Part shown: one piece after another, positions 1-12,870 of the stretch | Layout: each line of letters opens with the position of its first letter | How positions within the stretch are numbered: position 1 is the stretch's first letter | NCBI RefSeq assembly: GCF_023856365.1 | Contig: NC_064541.1 | Span: forward strand, 25,894,214 to 25,958,213 | DNA length: 64,000 nt | Origin: Brienomyrus brachyistius | Taxonomy: Eukaryota > Chordata > Actinopteri > Osteoglossiformes > Mormyridae | Direction: 5' to 3' | Notes under the pieces: model-generated | Seen by the model: only the letters and a program-made list of their open reading frames with translations | Told to the model about the DNA's origin: nothing | The model's database searches: none | Translations under genes and position numbers: made by a program

Positions 1-44
1 GGTTGCATGTCTGGTATTCAGTCAGCCTAATTGCTCTCATGTTG

Positions 45-300
45 CACCCCTTCCATGTCTCTCTTCATTGGCTCCTGTAGGCACTGGCATCAAGTTCAAG
101 ACCTTGGTGCTTTGTCTTGAGATCCATTAATCCTTAAGACATACGTCCCATCTTGCCTTCTTGGATCAGCAAACCTATGTCACTCGGAAATACCTCCACC
201 ATGGGAGAAGACATTTATCACGTGTGGTTCCTCGATGGTGGAATGTGCTGCTGAACCATTGTTAGTCATCAGACACTGGGAGTGATAACCACCCTACTTC
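45..300 (+). mobile_element. Decayed non-LTR retrotransposon (L2/Rex1-like) 3' fragment
   Basis: The plus strand reads roughly as the conserved LHWLP...RIKFK.LVL block that lies near the C-terminal end of many fish L2/Rex1-type reverse transcriptase ORFs: a cattggctcctgt stretch followed by atcaagttcaagaccttggtgct. Stops and frameshifts interrupt it, so it is not functional. The assignment rests on this short motif only; the outer boundaries are guesses. Confidence 0.4.
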
Positions 301-3300
301 ATAACCATTCAAGACATGCTCAGTATTTCACATGAGCTTCTTTGGATTAAAACTTCTGCTAGATAATAAAAATGGTATTTTTCACTGGGCACGTGCAAGT
401 GAATATTAGCATGCAAGGCTTTGCATGCTTTGCCTGTTGCTGCTTTATAGACCAGAAAATGTACCCTCTTGGTTGGCTAAGAAGTAATGCACCGCGAATG
501 AGCAAACAAGAGGATATGTTCCTTCAGATGCTAGGGCCAGTAGGGAGATGGAACCATCACGCGACCCTGTAATGTTCTAACCCACTCCCTCCCCGGCCAG
601 AGATAAAACGAGCTGTGGAAAAGGCGAGTCCATCTCGTTCTATTGTTTTAAGCAATTTCGAAGGTGAATCCTCTACACATTGGGACAGGGAGATGGCAGG
701 GAGGAGGTAGTGGGTGGAGAACTCAGAGGAACAGCATTCCAGGAGCCTCCATGTCTGCCCTCAACCTCCTGCACCTTTGGCAGGCCTTCCGTGGGAGGTT
801 CCTCACGGGGGAAACTTGGGACACCTTGTTAGAGAACATTTATACCCCCCCCCCCCCCCCCGTTTCTCAGCTGCTGCTCTTTTCCCATTTGCTGTTATAC
901 AATCAGAAGACGAAATCTCTAGTCTGGCCACATTGTTCGGGGGAAATCTCAGCACCACATGGCCAGAGGGTACCAGACAAAGCAACCAGATAATAAAGTT
1001 CCAGAAGAAGAGCTGAAATGTTGGTCACCCATGTGACACCCATTATCAGTGCAAAAAAATCCCACTGCTTTTCGTGCTCCTTTTTCATAAAGTCTCCTAT
1101 AGGTTTCTATATTCGCATCCTCTTAAGGGCAGTTTACTTACATGCATTCATTAAGGAATGTCCTTTAACTGGAAGCTGGAGAGATTTCGTATCAAGGCAC
1201 ACTTGGAGCTACTGAAAAAAAAATCTACTTTTTAGTTTTTTCCAGTTTTATCCCTGACAAAATACAGGCTTTCTGAAAACACAATTTCATGCCTTGAAAA
1301 TTGGTAGACAGTTTAGCTTCTAGTTGGTTGAATGTTACTAGTAAAACTCTGCACCCGTCATTTCTAGTATGTCACTCTGAAATTTGACCACAGAGATTAG
1401 AAAGTTTTGGACCATGTGGCCCAGGCATAAAACCTTCCACATCAAGAATATGTTTTAGAGTAGAAGGTAAACAGCATTTAGCTGAGCTATCAATGAAAGT
1501 CTGCTGCCAGCTTTTCAAAAAGTTACCAGCTTGAGGTTAATTAATGTCCCACAGATCTTTGTTCTTCACAGACAGGTTTGTCAAACAGAAATCAAAGATT
1601 ACTGAGAATCAACGTTAAAGCTGGGAGGTAAATTATATCTCCTGGAAGTCTTTGTATTCGGGCCGTATCAAGGGGCCGATGCCCTTAATCTGATGACAGG
1701 AGACAAATGCATGAACGCTGTTTTGTGAATTTTTTGTTCTATTTGACATTTCTTCGGGAGGAAACATCTGCAACGGCTTCCACCTTCTGGAGAAATTTGT
1801 TTTTATTTGCATTTCAAGCCTCAAGAAATGTAGAAGGTGTTTTTCGGGGCAAGAAAAGAAGCAGGCCACTCATCCCTGTGTGCTAAATCCGCGGCAAATC
1901 CAAAGAGCTGTGAAACAGCCAAGTCTGGAGAGCTACATGAAGCTCAGTACAGAAAGAAACCCCCCAAATGGCTCTGTGAGACAGTCTCATTGGTGGACGA
2001 GGTCCTTTTACCGGTTTCTTTTACAATGTTTTGTAAAAAATTTTTTACTTCACAATATGATGCAGCAGAAAGAATTATGTAACACAACCTTGGTTTAAGT
2101 GTCTCACCATTTTTTTTTGTAGGATGAAAGGTAAATCCAGTAAACACTGACGTAAATAAAGTGTCTCCTGGGGAATTCTTAACCTTAAGTAGGAGGCACA
2201 CTCTCACTTAGTAAACTACAATTGCCCACTTACTGGATTTAAATGGACCCCCAGACCTCTTGTATGGGTCGCAGCTACTCTCTCTAATGTGCAATAAATG
2301 TCCTTTAAGTTTACATTTAATTTACTTTTCTCCTTAATCCTCGTCCCTGTGGTCACTCTGTTTTCAGCACAAAAGAAAAAAACCACTCAACAACTTAAAG
2401 TGCCTTCGAATGTTACATTTCCCTTCAATAACGTGTTTATAAATGGCAGCATCCTCTGAACAGGGTTGTAGATAACCCTATCGGATGTACCTGGTTAGTG
2501 AACATATCTGACAACTTGTTAGGATTGGAGAAACTGGTGAAAAAATAATCCAAAATAAACACTTAAAAAAAAAAAAAGCTTTTTTTTGAGAGAAAGGAGC
2601 AGGACCAGATGTCTGATTTGGCGGAAGAATCGAAACCATCTGAAACAACTCTCATAGTCAAACTCCAATAAACACACCTTTCAACACATCCAGTGTTTGT
2701 TGAACAAATAATGAAGGGGAGAAGAAACAGGTTTTTTTTTCGACATTACCTGTTGTAAAGCATCATTGGACGGCTTCTCACGAGACACTGATGAAGCGAT
2801 CGTAACAATAAAATGCTGCTTGATGCCATGTGTAATTACTGTCTTACGATATTTTGGACCCTATCGTACGATCCAGCTCCCTCGGCAAGATGGAAAGCAT
2901 TTGTGCGTATCGTTTTTAATGCTGTACTTGCAATGATTATTGATTGCACAGCTGTTACTCAAGACATTGTAATTAAGTGCTGGTAAAACTGAATTCCGAT
3001 TTGGTGACTTTTAGACAATCCACTCGAAGGAGCTTTTTGACTGGGTTAAATCTTTGTTCCCATCATGCAGATTTGGCAACAATAATATGTAAAATTGCTA
3101 ATTAAAACCCAATAATGAATAAAAACATGTTAACAAATTCTTGAGTGGTGGGGAAAGTTGCTCGTTTCGTACAAACAAGGGGTTTCCAGCAACATACAAT
3201 AAAACTCGCATCCCATAATTTCCCAGGGCCTTCGAGGAGAATCCTTGGGAAAAAGTCTGCTGGAAGTGGCCCTGTTTTCCTGAGAAAGCAGATGAAACGC

Positions 3301-4900
3301 ATTTGTGCTTAATTCGCAGAGACAATGCACCGGAAGTCATGTGATGGATTTCTGGCCGAGATACTTAATGCAACTAAGTCGCATTTTCTTCTATGTTTTC
3401 TTTTAAATCGAAGCTCCCGAGATTCGATACCATTGCTTTGATGTTGCCGGAAAAGAACAAATAACTTTTATAATTAGATAACTCCAATTAAACTCTCCTT
3501 CGGGTCTGATGTTTGATTAGCCACGTAGCGCCTGCTAGACCAACCGCATGTTATGACAATGCGATATCGCATTGATGCGGTCCCCCCTGTTAAATTAGTT
3601 AAATTAGTTAAGACCTTCATGTTTTCTGAACTAAACTCTCCAGGGTAGTAAGGAGTCATGCTCACTCACACCTTTACCGGATGTTGGAGAAAAAAAACAC
3701 ACATTTTCGGAAAATTCTGGGCAACAAATCAAGGTTTTGTGAGCAGATTTCACCAGTCCGGTCGAGGCAGTTGCAGTTTCTGACTTGATTCCTATTTTTC
3801 CATGTATTCTTCCCTGCGCTTTGGCTCAGTATGTTTACCCTCCTTCCCATCCCGACTTCTTTTTCGCCTTCTGTTCCCCGTCCCAACTCTCTTCTTGTGC
3901 CTTCGGGCAAGAGTGGGAGTTGGGGGTTACATGCTTTTCAAAAACCAAACTAAATTACTAACATTTTTGCACTAAAATTGAATTATTCTATCAGCTCTTA
4001 TTTACTCTGCCGAACTATTCGTCCTTTGTGCATGTCTAAAAGGTTTGAGTATTGCTTACTACATTGCAACTAATCCCCTTAATTTTAAATTTGACTGTTC
4101 AGCGATTTTGCAGATTTACCAACCAATATGTTCCATTTTTTTGTAAACAATCCACAAAAATTCTGGGAAAAGGATATTCCGGTTTGGCTATAAATTCAAC
4201 TGTTAATCTAAATTTTTCTCCTGTGTTCGTTTGTCTGTGTCTGCATATTTCATGATTATATATTTTTTTGTTTTATATTGGTACCACTATGTTGACATCT
4301 GGCATCTGGCTATCTGCTATCTGGCATCATATTGGTGCGACCGCGATGCAGTGTCTGAGTGCCTCAATCATTTAGCTGTGTCACAACAAACGTGGGCAGC
4401 TCCTACGTCACATAGAAAAAAACAAACAAAAAAAAAAAAACGCCAAATCACCCCTGGCCCAGTTGACGGGCCCTCGACCCACTTTGTTTTAACTGGCCCA
4501 GGTCACACTTTACCGGTAAGGAATGGGATGCCGTCTCCTGCATGTTTATTCATCCGTGGGCCCCCTTCTCCAGCCTAATTCCTCTTTATGAAACATCCCG
4601 ATCCGATTTCGAAACCTGTTCTGGCGGAGAGAAGAAGTCCCTCATCACCATCCAGCAATCCGCCGCTAAACCAGAGCACAGGAACAGGCAGAGAGGAAAA
4701 ACAGCACACAGATGCGAGATTGTGTATCAATAAACCTGTCAGACTGTCAGGGGCCTGGTCATGGCTATAAAAGGGGGATGTTGTGAGGATGGAGGCTGGT
4801 AGTTAAATTAGCCCGTTAGCTGCAAGTGTGTGCATAGAGGGTGGAAGAAAGATCAAGTTCATTCATATTTAACCTCTCCAGTTTTCTCTCAGTCCTGAAC
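301..4900. other. Intergenic sequence without recognisable genes
   Basis: Only short unsupported ORFs are present, none with splice-consistent neighbours or a familiar domain. The stretch holds a 16-bp poly-C run at 846-861, A-rich runs near 2565 and 4428, an AT-rich low-repeat block from about 2.5 to 3.7 kb, and an 18-bp perfect palindrome at 3557-3574. The non-repetitive block could hold conserved regulatory DNA, but nothing in the sequence alone proves it. Confidence 0.5.
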
Positions 4901-5104
4901 CAGCGCTTTGAACGCCTTGCATCCTGGGTGCTGGGACTGTACAAAAAATAGACGAGAAAGAATTATACAAATCACATCTGCGAGAGTCAAGCGAGGGGAC
5001 ATCTGGGGGAATTGAAATGTGCTTGTAATTAATCCATCATCGTTTTGTAAACACCATGTGTCAGAATCCCTTTGTGCCGTTAAATGCTCCGAAAAATGGT
5101 GACA

Positions 5105-5106
<2 letters not shown>

Positions 5107-5141
<35 letters not shown>
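5107..5141. repeat. (CA)n microsatellite
   Basis: An uninterrupted CA dinucleotide array of about 17 units. Its antisense reading makes a spurious Cys-Val ORF, which is not a gene. Confidence 0.95.
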
Positions 5142-5145
<4 letters not shown>

Positions 5146-5465
5146 GTGTTCTCAAGAAGTAAAGAGATTTAAAGAGAGAGGTTTGTCATTGATATTTAGG
5201 CATAAAGCAGAATGATGAGTCAGTTACTGTCTGTCAGTGTTCTCCAGAGACTTGCCTGCTGCTCAGAAGTCTAAGTACCTTAACTGCCCAAATTAGTGTT
5301 TAACTAAATTCGGCATGCTTTAAACATAACTCTGTTAAAAATGGATCGGGTCTGATTCCCATTGCCAAGGTCGAATTATTTAATTATTATTCAAAGTCTT
5401 TTAGTGAGCTGCAACAACTGCATTAACAGGAAATAGACAAGGGAACAGGCATGATATTCCCACAG

Positions 5466-5489
5466 ACACACACACACACACACACACAC
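5466..5489. repeat. (CA)n microsatellite
   Basis: A second, shorter CA dinucleotide array of about 12 units. Confidence 0.9.
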
Positions 5490-5974
5490 CAAGGGAGGGG
5501 CGTCTCAGTTACCACACCAAGTTTTAATGTCAGTTCAGGTGCCGGTGAAGCAGGCTGCTGTCTCCAGCCCAAACACTGAGTTCATCCTACAGACTAAAAC
5601 CATCAGAAGACACATGTATCTCAGCTAGTGCTAAATATTTAAATACTTGGCAGAAAAAAAATATATTAGAAAGTGTGTTTTTTTCTAAGTGTTAAAGAGT
5701 TTCATGGCCTTTAAGGAGAATACTGCTGCACTTATTCGCTATTGTATGAACCAACGGAAGGTTTGGACTGCAGACCTTTCACTTTATATAGATGGTAATG
5801 AACACTGAACGTCCAGAACTTTTTGTGGTGACAATCGACAGATTTTCCAATTTTTTTTTTTACTATCCTAGATTTTCCTAGATTTAACTATCAAAGTTTT
5901 AGTCTTTTATAGATATACAGAATTTGATCAGAATTTGTAATGGTGTTTATGGTGACCCGATTCCATGGAATGGT

Positions 5975-5994
5975 GGGGGGGGGGGGGGGGGGGG
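5975..5994. repeat. Poly-G run
   Basis: Twenty consecutive G residues directly visible. It is one of about a dozen G or C homopolymers of at least 13 bases in this window. Confidence 0.9.
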
Positions 5995-6296
5995 AACCAT
6001 TTGCTTACCAGTAAGCCACGCAGATGGAGCAGAATTATTTGTGATGCAATGAGGTGGGAGTGGTAATTGTGCAGGAGATAAAAAAAAAAACAGCACTACT
6101 CCTTGACCAATAGAGAAGCAGGGGAAGTGCCTGGAGGCAACATCCCCATCCCCTGACCAATAGGGAAGCTGCTTTCATAACCCATCCCAAGGTAAGCAAT
6201 TAATGCATCAGGACATTTACTTTAGTTTTAAACTCTGATGAAGAAAAATTTCATCAGAACAGTGTATAATGTATATACAGAAGCTCACTGTTTAAC

Positions 6297-6478
6297 TGTG
6301 GTTCAGTGGATAAGAATGATGTGGTTATGATCAGAAGGTTGCTAGTTCAAATCCTTGGATCACTTTCAGGTCCCTAAGCAAGGCCCTTAACCCAAAATCA
6401 CTCCAAGGACTGTCTGACCCTCCTTCCTAAAAAAATACGTTGGCTTGGATAAAAGCTACAGGTCTATATGTAATCTGC
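6297..6478 (+). mobile_element. tRNA-derived SINE
   Basis: The left end has a tRNA-like head: an A-box-like tggttcagtggataag followed by a B-box-like ggttgctagttcaaatcc about 35 bp later. It continues into the fish-SINE body with caaggcccttaaccc and a tail containing ttggataaaagc, a 3' motif shared by many teleost SINEs. It is a diverged, non-autonomous element. The head is too degenerate to be a working tRNA gene, and it is not flanked by a gene. Confidence 0.8.
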
Positions 6479-7277
6479 TGTATGTATTTTTGTTTTCCGG
6501 ACATTCAGATTATTCTTTATATCCTGCTCTGAATGTTTTGTCAGTCATGGTGGGAGGTCAGTCACCTACATGCACAGTCGTTGACACAATCGCCTCCCTC
6601 TGAGCCACAATGCTGACTCCATGCCAGCTTGGAGCAGCCTTTCATTTGGATTCGGAAGTCTCCGGAAGGCTTACCCCACCCCCCCCCCCATTCTGAATGA
6701 GAAGTACACTATGTATATCATAGGACTCTTCAGGAGGTAAGGGGACAGAGCTGCACTTCTGTGGCCTGTGTGGCGCAAAGGTGGGCGGGGCTAGCGGCAT
6801 CCAGATGTCACACCCATGGCAGACAGACTCACATTTCCGCTTGGGGGAGGGGTCAGTGAGCCCTGCCCTGACTTTGCCCACCCAAATTCAACCCAGCTGT
6901 CTCGGATCCTCTGTTATTTTTTTTAAAGAAGCCAGTACTCCATACAATGTTATTTCTACTACTTTAATATACTGCAAACGTGCCTTCGCTTTCCAAAAAT
7001 AGACCGTTGAGTGTCTCCCCTTATTCGGGGGTGGGAAGGCGGAGAAAAAGTTCCTATGGCATCTAAATAATGGTATGTGTTGGTGGTCTGCTCAGGTTTT
7101 ACCATAAAGACCTTAATGCCCTGACTGTCTCCATTAAAGACACTTCCTCCATGGACCCATAAACTAATTGACAGCTATAAAACTTAGATTTATTTCACAT
7201 TATTACAAGGTGTAGGGAGTGTTATAAAGCTCTCTGAGGAGCCCTAAATACCTGAGCCTAAAATGTGTAAGATGATA

Positions 7278-7280
<3 letters not shown>

Positions 7281-7311
<31 letters not shown>
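7281..7311. repeat. (GT)n microsatellite
   Basis: A simple GT array of about 15 units. Confidence 0.95.
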
Positions 7312-7313
<2 letters not shown>

Positions 7314-7319
7314 TTGTGT

Positions 7320-10300
7320 CTGAAACTAAACTAGAGAAGATTTTGAATGAAGTCAACACTCCATTTGACCTCGGATCCGGAATGAAATCAACGAAGGATC
7401 CGAGAGACCGAAACAGTGACTGGCCACCACTGTTCAGCTGGGAATTTCAGCATGTATGGGAGTCCCATTGAGGAGTGACGTGTGACCGGCTGTTTCCTCC
7501 TCCCAGCCACAGACGCAGAAGACGTCATGCGGCAGTTAACCCTGGTGGGAGACGATCGTCTGCTTCAGACCATTATCAGTTTATATGGTTTTGACTTATC
7601 GTACTCTGGTGACCTGTTCGTTGACAAATGTGGTCCTCTTCAGCTTGATGCTAAATAAAAAATAAAAATAAAAAAAACAGGAAAAATCGGAGAGATCATA
7701 TTTTCCAGTGGGTAGTGAAAGCCAGGTATGTAGAAGCACTTAAAATACTGAGAGAAACCCAAATGGTACAGAGACACCAGAGGGAAAGCTTTTCTAAAAT
7801 TGTACTTTACTTCACTTTACATTACTTCACATTATTCATGACCCCGTGTCTGTGAAAGTACCCCTTGTGAAAAAGCCCCCACTAAACAACAGTTGTGGCT
7901 CAGAGTCACTCCCCATCTGCGGGACTAGCATGGAATTTCTTGGGGCCATGTGACATGGATGTTTGTAAACTGACTGTGGTACTCAACCGTGGTAATACCA
8001 TGTGGTAAATGAAAAAAATCGGACAAACGGACAAGCCAGCGGTCACTTATGAACAAAGAGTGTAATTATGGCCTGATATAGCCACTTAATATCTTTCTCT
8101 GCTATGCCAAACAACCATAACTTTTGTGGATAGGACACAGCGCTCCGGAGATGTTTCAAAACGGCTGTCAAAGAGTAGTACTTTGGTCGAAAGTTAAGAA
8201 ATGTTCTTTCAACCTTTTGACATGTGTACTATACTCACCTGAGCACCTGCAACATAAACAAGGGTTTGGTTTTGCACCTTGGGTTGCAAGTGAGGAAAGC
8301 AGTTTGTTGATGCAAAGGCAGATTCCCGCTAGCTTGCCTGGCTTTGAGCTCTGTCCAAAACCTGCCTTTGTTAAAATGTGTTGTGTATTAACGATGTAAA
8401 TGAGGTACTGATTTATATCTGTTTTGCATGAGATTTTTCGTGAACATGTTGAAGAAAAGTCATATTTGGCTTGAGCTTCCAACCCCTGCAAACGAAACGT
8501 ACGCTTTCAAAAACAAATATCGGGACCAGAATGTAAACCATACTTTTTTAAGAAGAAAAAATTCACATGCGGAATTGAAACTGGAAAAGATGCATGCAAC
8601 AAACTCTTTTTGTGATATTTCAGAGCCCATTTTGGGGTCTCTACATATAGATTCTTAAATTATGATCGTTTGCATTCCTGTATTATATTACCATATAGAT
8701 CATGCTCTTTGCCTAGTAGGGACCTACCATCTTCTACAGAGAGTAACACCGGGCAAGTTTGACAGTTTGAGCAAAAATGATCTGGCCCTTCGGAAGAAAT
8801 ATCTTCTCAGGAAACCCATGACAAGTTAGGGCTGCATCACCTGGAAGTGGGAGGTGTCGGTGAGAAAGCCTGTGGATGGAGGTCTTCTCCAGCAGTGGCT
8901 GATTGGGCTCGGTGCCACTTGGAGAGAGCTTGGGGTGAGACTGGCGTCAGACATGTGCTGTGAGGATGAGCTGTTCCTTGGCCTCCCAACCAAAAATAAA
9001 AAAATAACAATATATTCGAGTCCATAGTAACCAACATTTGGTTGGAAAACCAGCTTGACTGTCATATTTGTATCTGATGTTCAGCGACATGCCAGGGATT
9101 GTAGTGATTGTACAGGATTACAGAAGTAATAGCACTTGGAACAATCCTGTTACCAGAAAATCAGCCTCCACGATCACATCTGGAAGCACAAAACCAGGGG
9201 TACCGCTGGATGGGGGCACTTCTGTCATTTCAGGGACAGACAAGGGATGCGGCTGAATTTGAAAACCGGCCAAAGATTGAATTGGACTCTACGAATGAGG
9301 TAAATTCCGGTACAAGGATATTTACAGCGGTTAACATGACAACAAACAAGAAAACCGCACACAAGATTTGACAAAACTAAAAAATGACAGTAAATATGTG
9401 CATAGGGTTTTTGTTTTTTATTTTATTCTTGCTCTTTGGAAATCGTTTCCATGAAGGGTCTTGCCTGGATGTTGGCTGTGGTCAGAACAGAGAGAAAACA
9501 AAGGCAAATGTTAAGAGGGACGGCAGAGTGTGGTCTATGAGTGGTCTACGAGTACAGGAACGTGACTAAACGAGATGGCCAGGAGACAAAGCCAGCCTGC
9601 GCTCCAGACTAAGCATTCCTGGGGTTTAAGGTATAGTTCACAAACCCCCGTTACCCCAGTCAATTTAAATATTTTGGTGTGTTTCAACTGCTCCTTAATT
9701 TTTCACGGTACTCGCCCCCTGTGTGACGTGTTCCAGATGTGTCAGATGGGGGGTGGGGGGACGGGAGAAGGAACGGAACTAGCAGTGGACACCACTTGGG
9801 AAGGATGGGGGCTCAACACACACAACCTGGTGAGACGGATGGGGGGGGGGGGGGAGTGGATGCGGGAAAGAAATCAACAGTGAGAAAAGCCAAGAGAGAA
9901 AGATTGGTATCAAAACAGCTAGATTCTGGGAAAGGTTTCCTCTTAAGTGAACATTAAAAGACTTTCAGTGTATGGATGTGAGTTAGTTACCCCATCCTTC
10001 ATCTTAAACACACTTTTATTGTTGCTGTGAGTCCCTAATGATTAAGCACGGTTTCTCTCTCAGGACACACACTTATCCTCAGAAAAAAAAAAACATGGAA
10101 CAAATACACGAGATCGACCAGAAAACAAGAAGGAGGAGGAACAAGAAACGTACAAACGCAGGGCAGAAGCGGCGGCACGTCCGACCAACCAGGAAATGTG
10201 ACGAGATGCCAGTGATCCCAGTGATTCCAGTGAGCGCCCACTGTGTGTGTGTTTTCACAGGCATCTGCTGCTATTAAAACAATTCCTGATTCACTAACAG

Positions 10301-10930
10301 GGATATATGATCACTTTTCCAGAGTACGGGAACTTAGGGAATAGAATAAAAGTTTTGACAAACTTCCAAGTGTCCGGGAGATGGGTAATTATTAGCGAAA
10401 AATAGAAAGTTTATAGACAGGGAGAGCAACGTTAAGATTCATAGATGGAGCCTTTGGAATTATTATTCTAAGACAGGTAAGCTACCACAGTCAGCGTAGC
10501 ACTTAGCGTTAGCATCAGACGTGGCTGTGGTGCGCAGGATGGTGGACACTGTAGTTCCAAATGTTCTTTTTCTGTGGTTTTGGGCAATTTGTAGACATCA
10601 AGTGTTTTGTGGGAATCATAAATAGTTGAAAGAAATGAATCCCCAACAAAATGGAAATCAGAAAACCATTCTTACAGCCACAAAGTGTCGGGACAAAAGA
10701 GAGAAAAGCATAATCACTGCCCATACAAACGTTTCCATATCAGGACGATTTGCAGTGACACTAACGCAGAACAGAGTTTTACATTTTCTATAGTTATTTT
10801 CCTGCCTGGGATTGATCTCAGCTCGTTCACTGCTCTTTCAGTAATTTTGCTTAAGGGTAAAAAGCTGGTGGCAGCTTGGACATAACAGCTGGACATATTT
10901 CTCCCAACAGAAAGGCAGCACAGGAATGTT
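7320..10930. other. Intergenic sequence without recognisable genes
   Basis: No ORF here has a recognisable domain or splice context. A short run of basic residues can be read at 10,120-10,200 on the plus strand, but it has no supporting exons. A 14-bp poly-G run sits at 9841-9854. The rest is unique or decayed sequence in which I see nothing definite. Confidence 0.45.
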
Positions 10931-10939
10931 ACTGATGTC

Positions 10940-11106
10940 CCGTTACCGGAGTTGGGGTATTTCAGGTCCAGAGAATAAAAGTCCAGACCGGGATTTTGTT
11001 TCAAGCAACCAGTTGAGTCCTCTGTGACTGTAACTCTTTATGCTCGACTGGTTGGTTGAAATAAAATCTTGGACCTGGATCTGAATTACCCAACTCTGCC
11101 CGTTAC
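10940..11106. mobile_element. Palindromic MITE-like repeat
   Basis: Two arms of about 55-68 bp are inverted copies. The left arm reads gagttggggtatttcaggtc and onward to gcaaccagttgag; the right arm read in reverse gives gagttgggtaattcagatcc and onward to ccaaccagtcgag. A diverged single-arm relative lies in map3k6 intron 8 near 62,580-62,670 (tggttggttgaaacaaaatc). The structure fits a non-autonomous DNA transposon that transposed or duplicated as a foldback. No transposase is present. Confidence 0.65.
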
Positions 11107-11109
11107 AGA

Positions 11110-12680
11110 AGAATACCCCCAAGACACTAGAACACTGATGCATATTCTGTGCAGAGAACACACAAAAACATATTAAAAAAATGGGCCAGTTTCATTGAAA
11201 CGATCCATGTTCCATTTGCGGAAGTATGAGTACAGGTACATTGAAATGATTCTTTTCATGTATCCCATCCTGCTCTCCTTTGAAATATACACACACAGAA
11301 ATATGGAGGTGAGAGTGAAGCCTAGGGGCAAGTGCAGGGTCAGGTCATTAATCCAACGCCCCAGGTGCGTTTTGGAAGGCTTAAGGGCCTTGCTCCAGGG
11401 CCTGATCTACACGGTGACCTTCCCATTACAGGCACACACTGCCCTCCACGCTGCCCCCCAGTGGGAGGAAAAGGCGTGTGACATTCATGGAGGTACTTGG
11501 GGGACAGGGAAGGATTAAAGATGTTCAGAAGGTCACCAGGTGCATCAGGATTGTGCAGGGAATAGCTAATGAGGCCATCAGAGGCGGGGTGTCCACGTCT
11601 GACCCGCGCACACGGCACTCTGACTGATGTGAATGACCCCGGCAACCCGAGGGTAATTTATGGCAGGGTGTAACAAGGCAAGGCGCCACTGCCGATGCCA
11701 AAGCGGCAGAGATGACTGGCAAGCCGAACGGCACCGTTGGTCGACCCCGGTCCATTCGTCTTCAGAGCATGAAGGAATCTCAGCGTAATTTACAGGTTCC
11801 TAACGGCCGGCCGGCCTGCAAACGGGGGGTGGGGGGGGATATTGTGGTTGGCTAAGGCTGCCACCGCTGTGGCGAATGGCGCCAAGATGGCGGCCAGTGG
11901 CAGAGGTGAGATTCAGGTCATGTTCGAAAGAATGCATTAAACAACAAACAATGTTTTTTTTTTTCTTTTTCCAGACGTTAAAAGTTTGTTTCAGAAGCCC
12001 TAAATTTGGAAGGTAGAAGTGATGGCACAGGGGCTGCAAAGAAGATTCATGCACTCTGCTTCTAGATGGGTATGGGGAGCACTGTTAAGATACAGTCATT
12101 TCTGCTCCTGTGTGCAGGAGAAGTTTAAGAAAACAGACGAGCGTTCTGGTGTTGTACGCGCAGTGGGCTGTGAAGCTGACGGCCAGTTAAAGCTTAGCTT
12201 TTACAGCTGCAGGTTGTGTCAGATTTACTGCTTAATGGATGTTCTTCAAGGATCTGCACCTCATAACCCCAGTGCCCCCCTCCCCACTCCTCTGAACCCT
12301 TCCCAAACCACCCAGTGACCCACCTCGAGGTGGCCACTGGGCCGATCCCAGTCCGTGGGCGTTACTGTTGCCAGCTCACATGCCACACAAAAGAAAAAAC
12401 AGGTATCAGCCCAAAGGAATGCAAGCCCTCTCCACCCCCCCTCCCAAAAAAAGGCTGCTCCTAATATTCTTTGTCCATGTCCCCCTAGGCTCCCAGCAGA
12501 ACGTTTCCATCCCGAAATTACACTGACAGGCCTTCTCGAGTGCCACAAAATACCGCGATACATTAAGTCTTTTCCCTAAATACAGGAATCTGGTGAAAAC
12601 GAGCGAAGGAACAAACATAACTGATCTTTCAAAAAATGTTTTTTTTTTTTGCAAACGCAGCAGTAAAACAAGGGGGCTCA
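11110..12680. other. Intergenic sequence; isolated YY1-like site
   Basis: No coding gene is recognised. At about 11,883-11,894 the plus strand contains caagatggcggc, the classic YY1 core as found in many promoters and transposons, inside a short GC-rich patch (11,845-11,905). No adjacent first exon can be supported. Confidence 0.35.
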
Positions 12681-12689
12681 GAGACAGTA

Positions 12690-12870
12690 ACGGGAAAGGC
12701 GGGGACCGGCCACCGTGGCGGGCGGAGGAAGCGAGCTGATGGCCGGCAGATCGCGGAGGAGCGTAGAAATGGCCACCACGTATCAGCGAGCGTGGGCCGC
12801 GCGCGCAGGGCGCCCCGCCCCAAAGGCGCTCAGTAAACGGTGCCGCTTAATTGGCTGCTGATGTCAGGAT
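12690..12870. promoter_or_regulatory. CpG-rich patch, possible orphan promoter
   Basis: This roughly 180-bp block is visibly richer in G+C and CpG than its flanks, with several cgcg steps and an NRF1-like gccgcgcgcgcagg at about 12,796-12,809. In vertebrates such blocks often mark promoters. Here there is no recognised gene downstream or upstream, so it may serve a non-coding transcript or a distant alternative first exon, or simply be a chance GC-rich patch. Confidence 0.3.

Noticed and set aside
6297..6360. tRNA-like sequence with A and B boxes
   Set aside because: Part of a SINE; the cloverleaf arms do not pair well and the body and tail are SINE-like.
10038..10277. Basic plus-strand ORF (RRRRNKKRTNAGQKRRHVRPTRK) reminiscent of an R-spondin C-terminal tail
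   Set aside because: No cysteine-rich furin-like or thrombospondin-type exon is present nearby. The similarity is only in composition.
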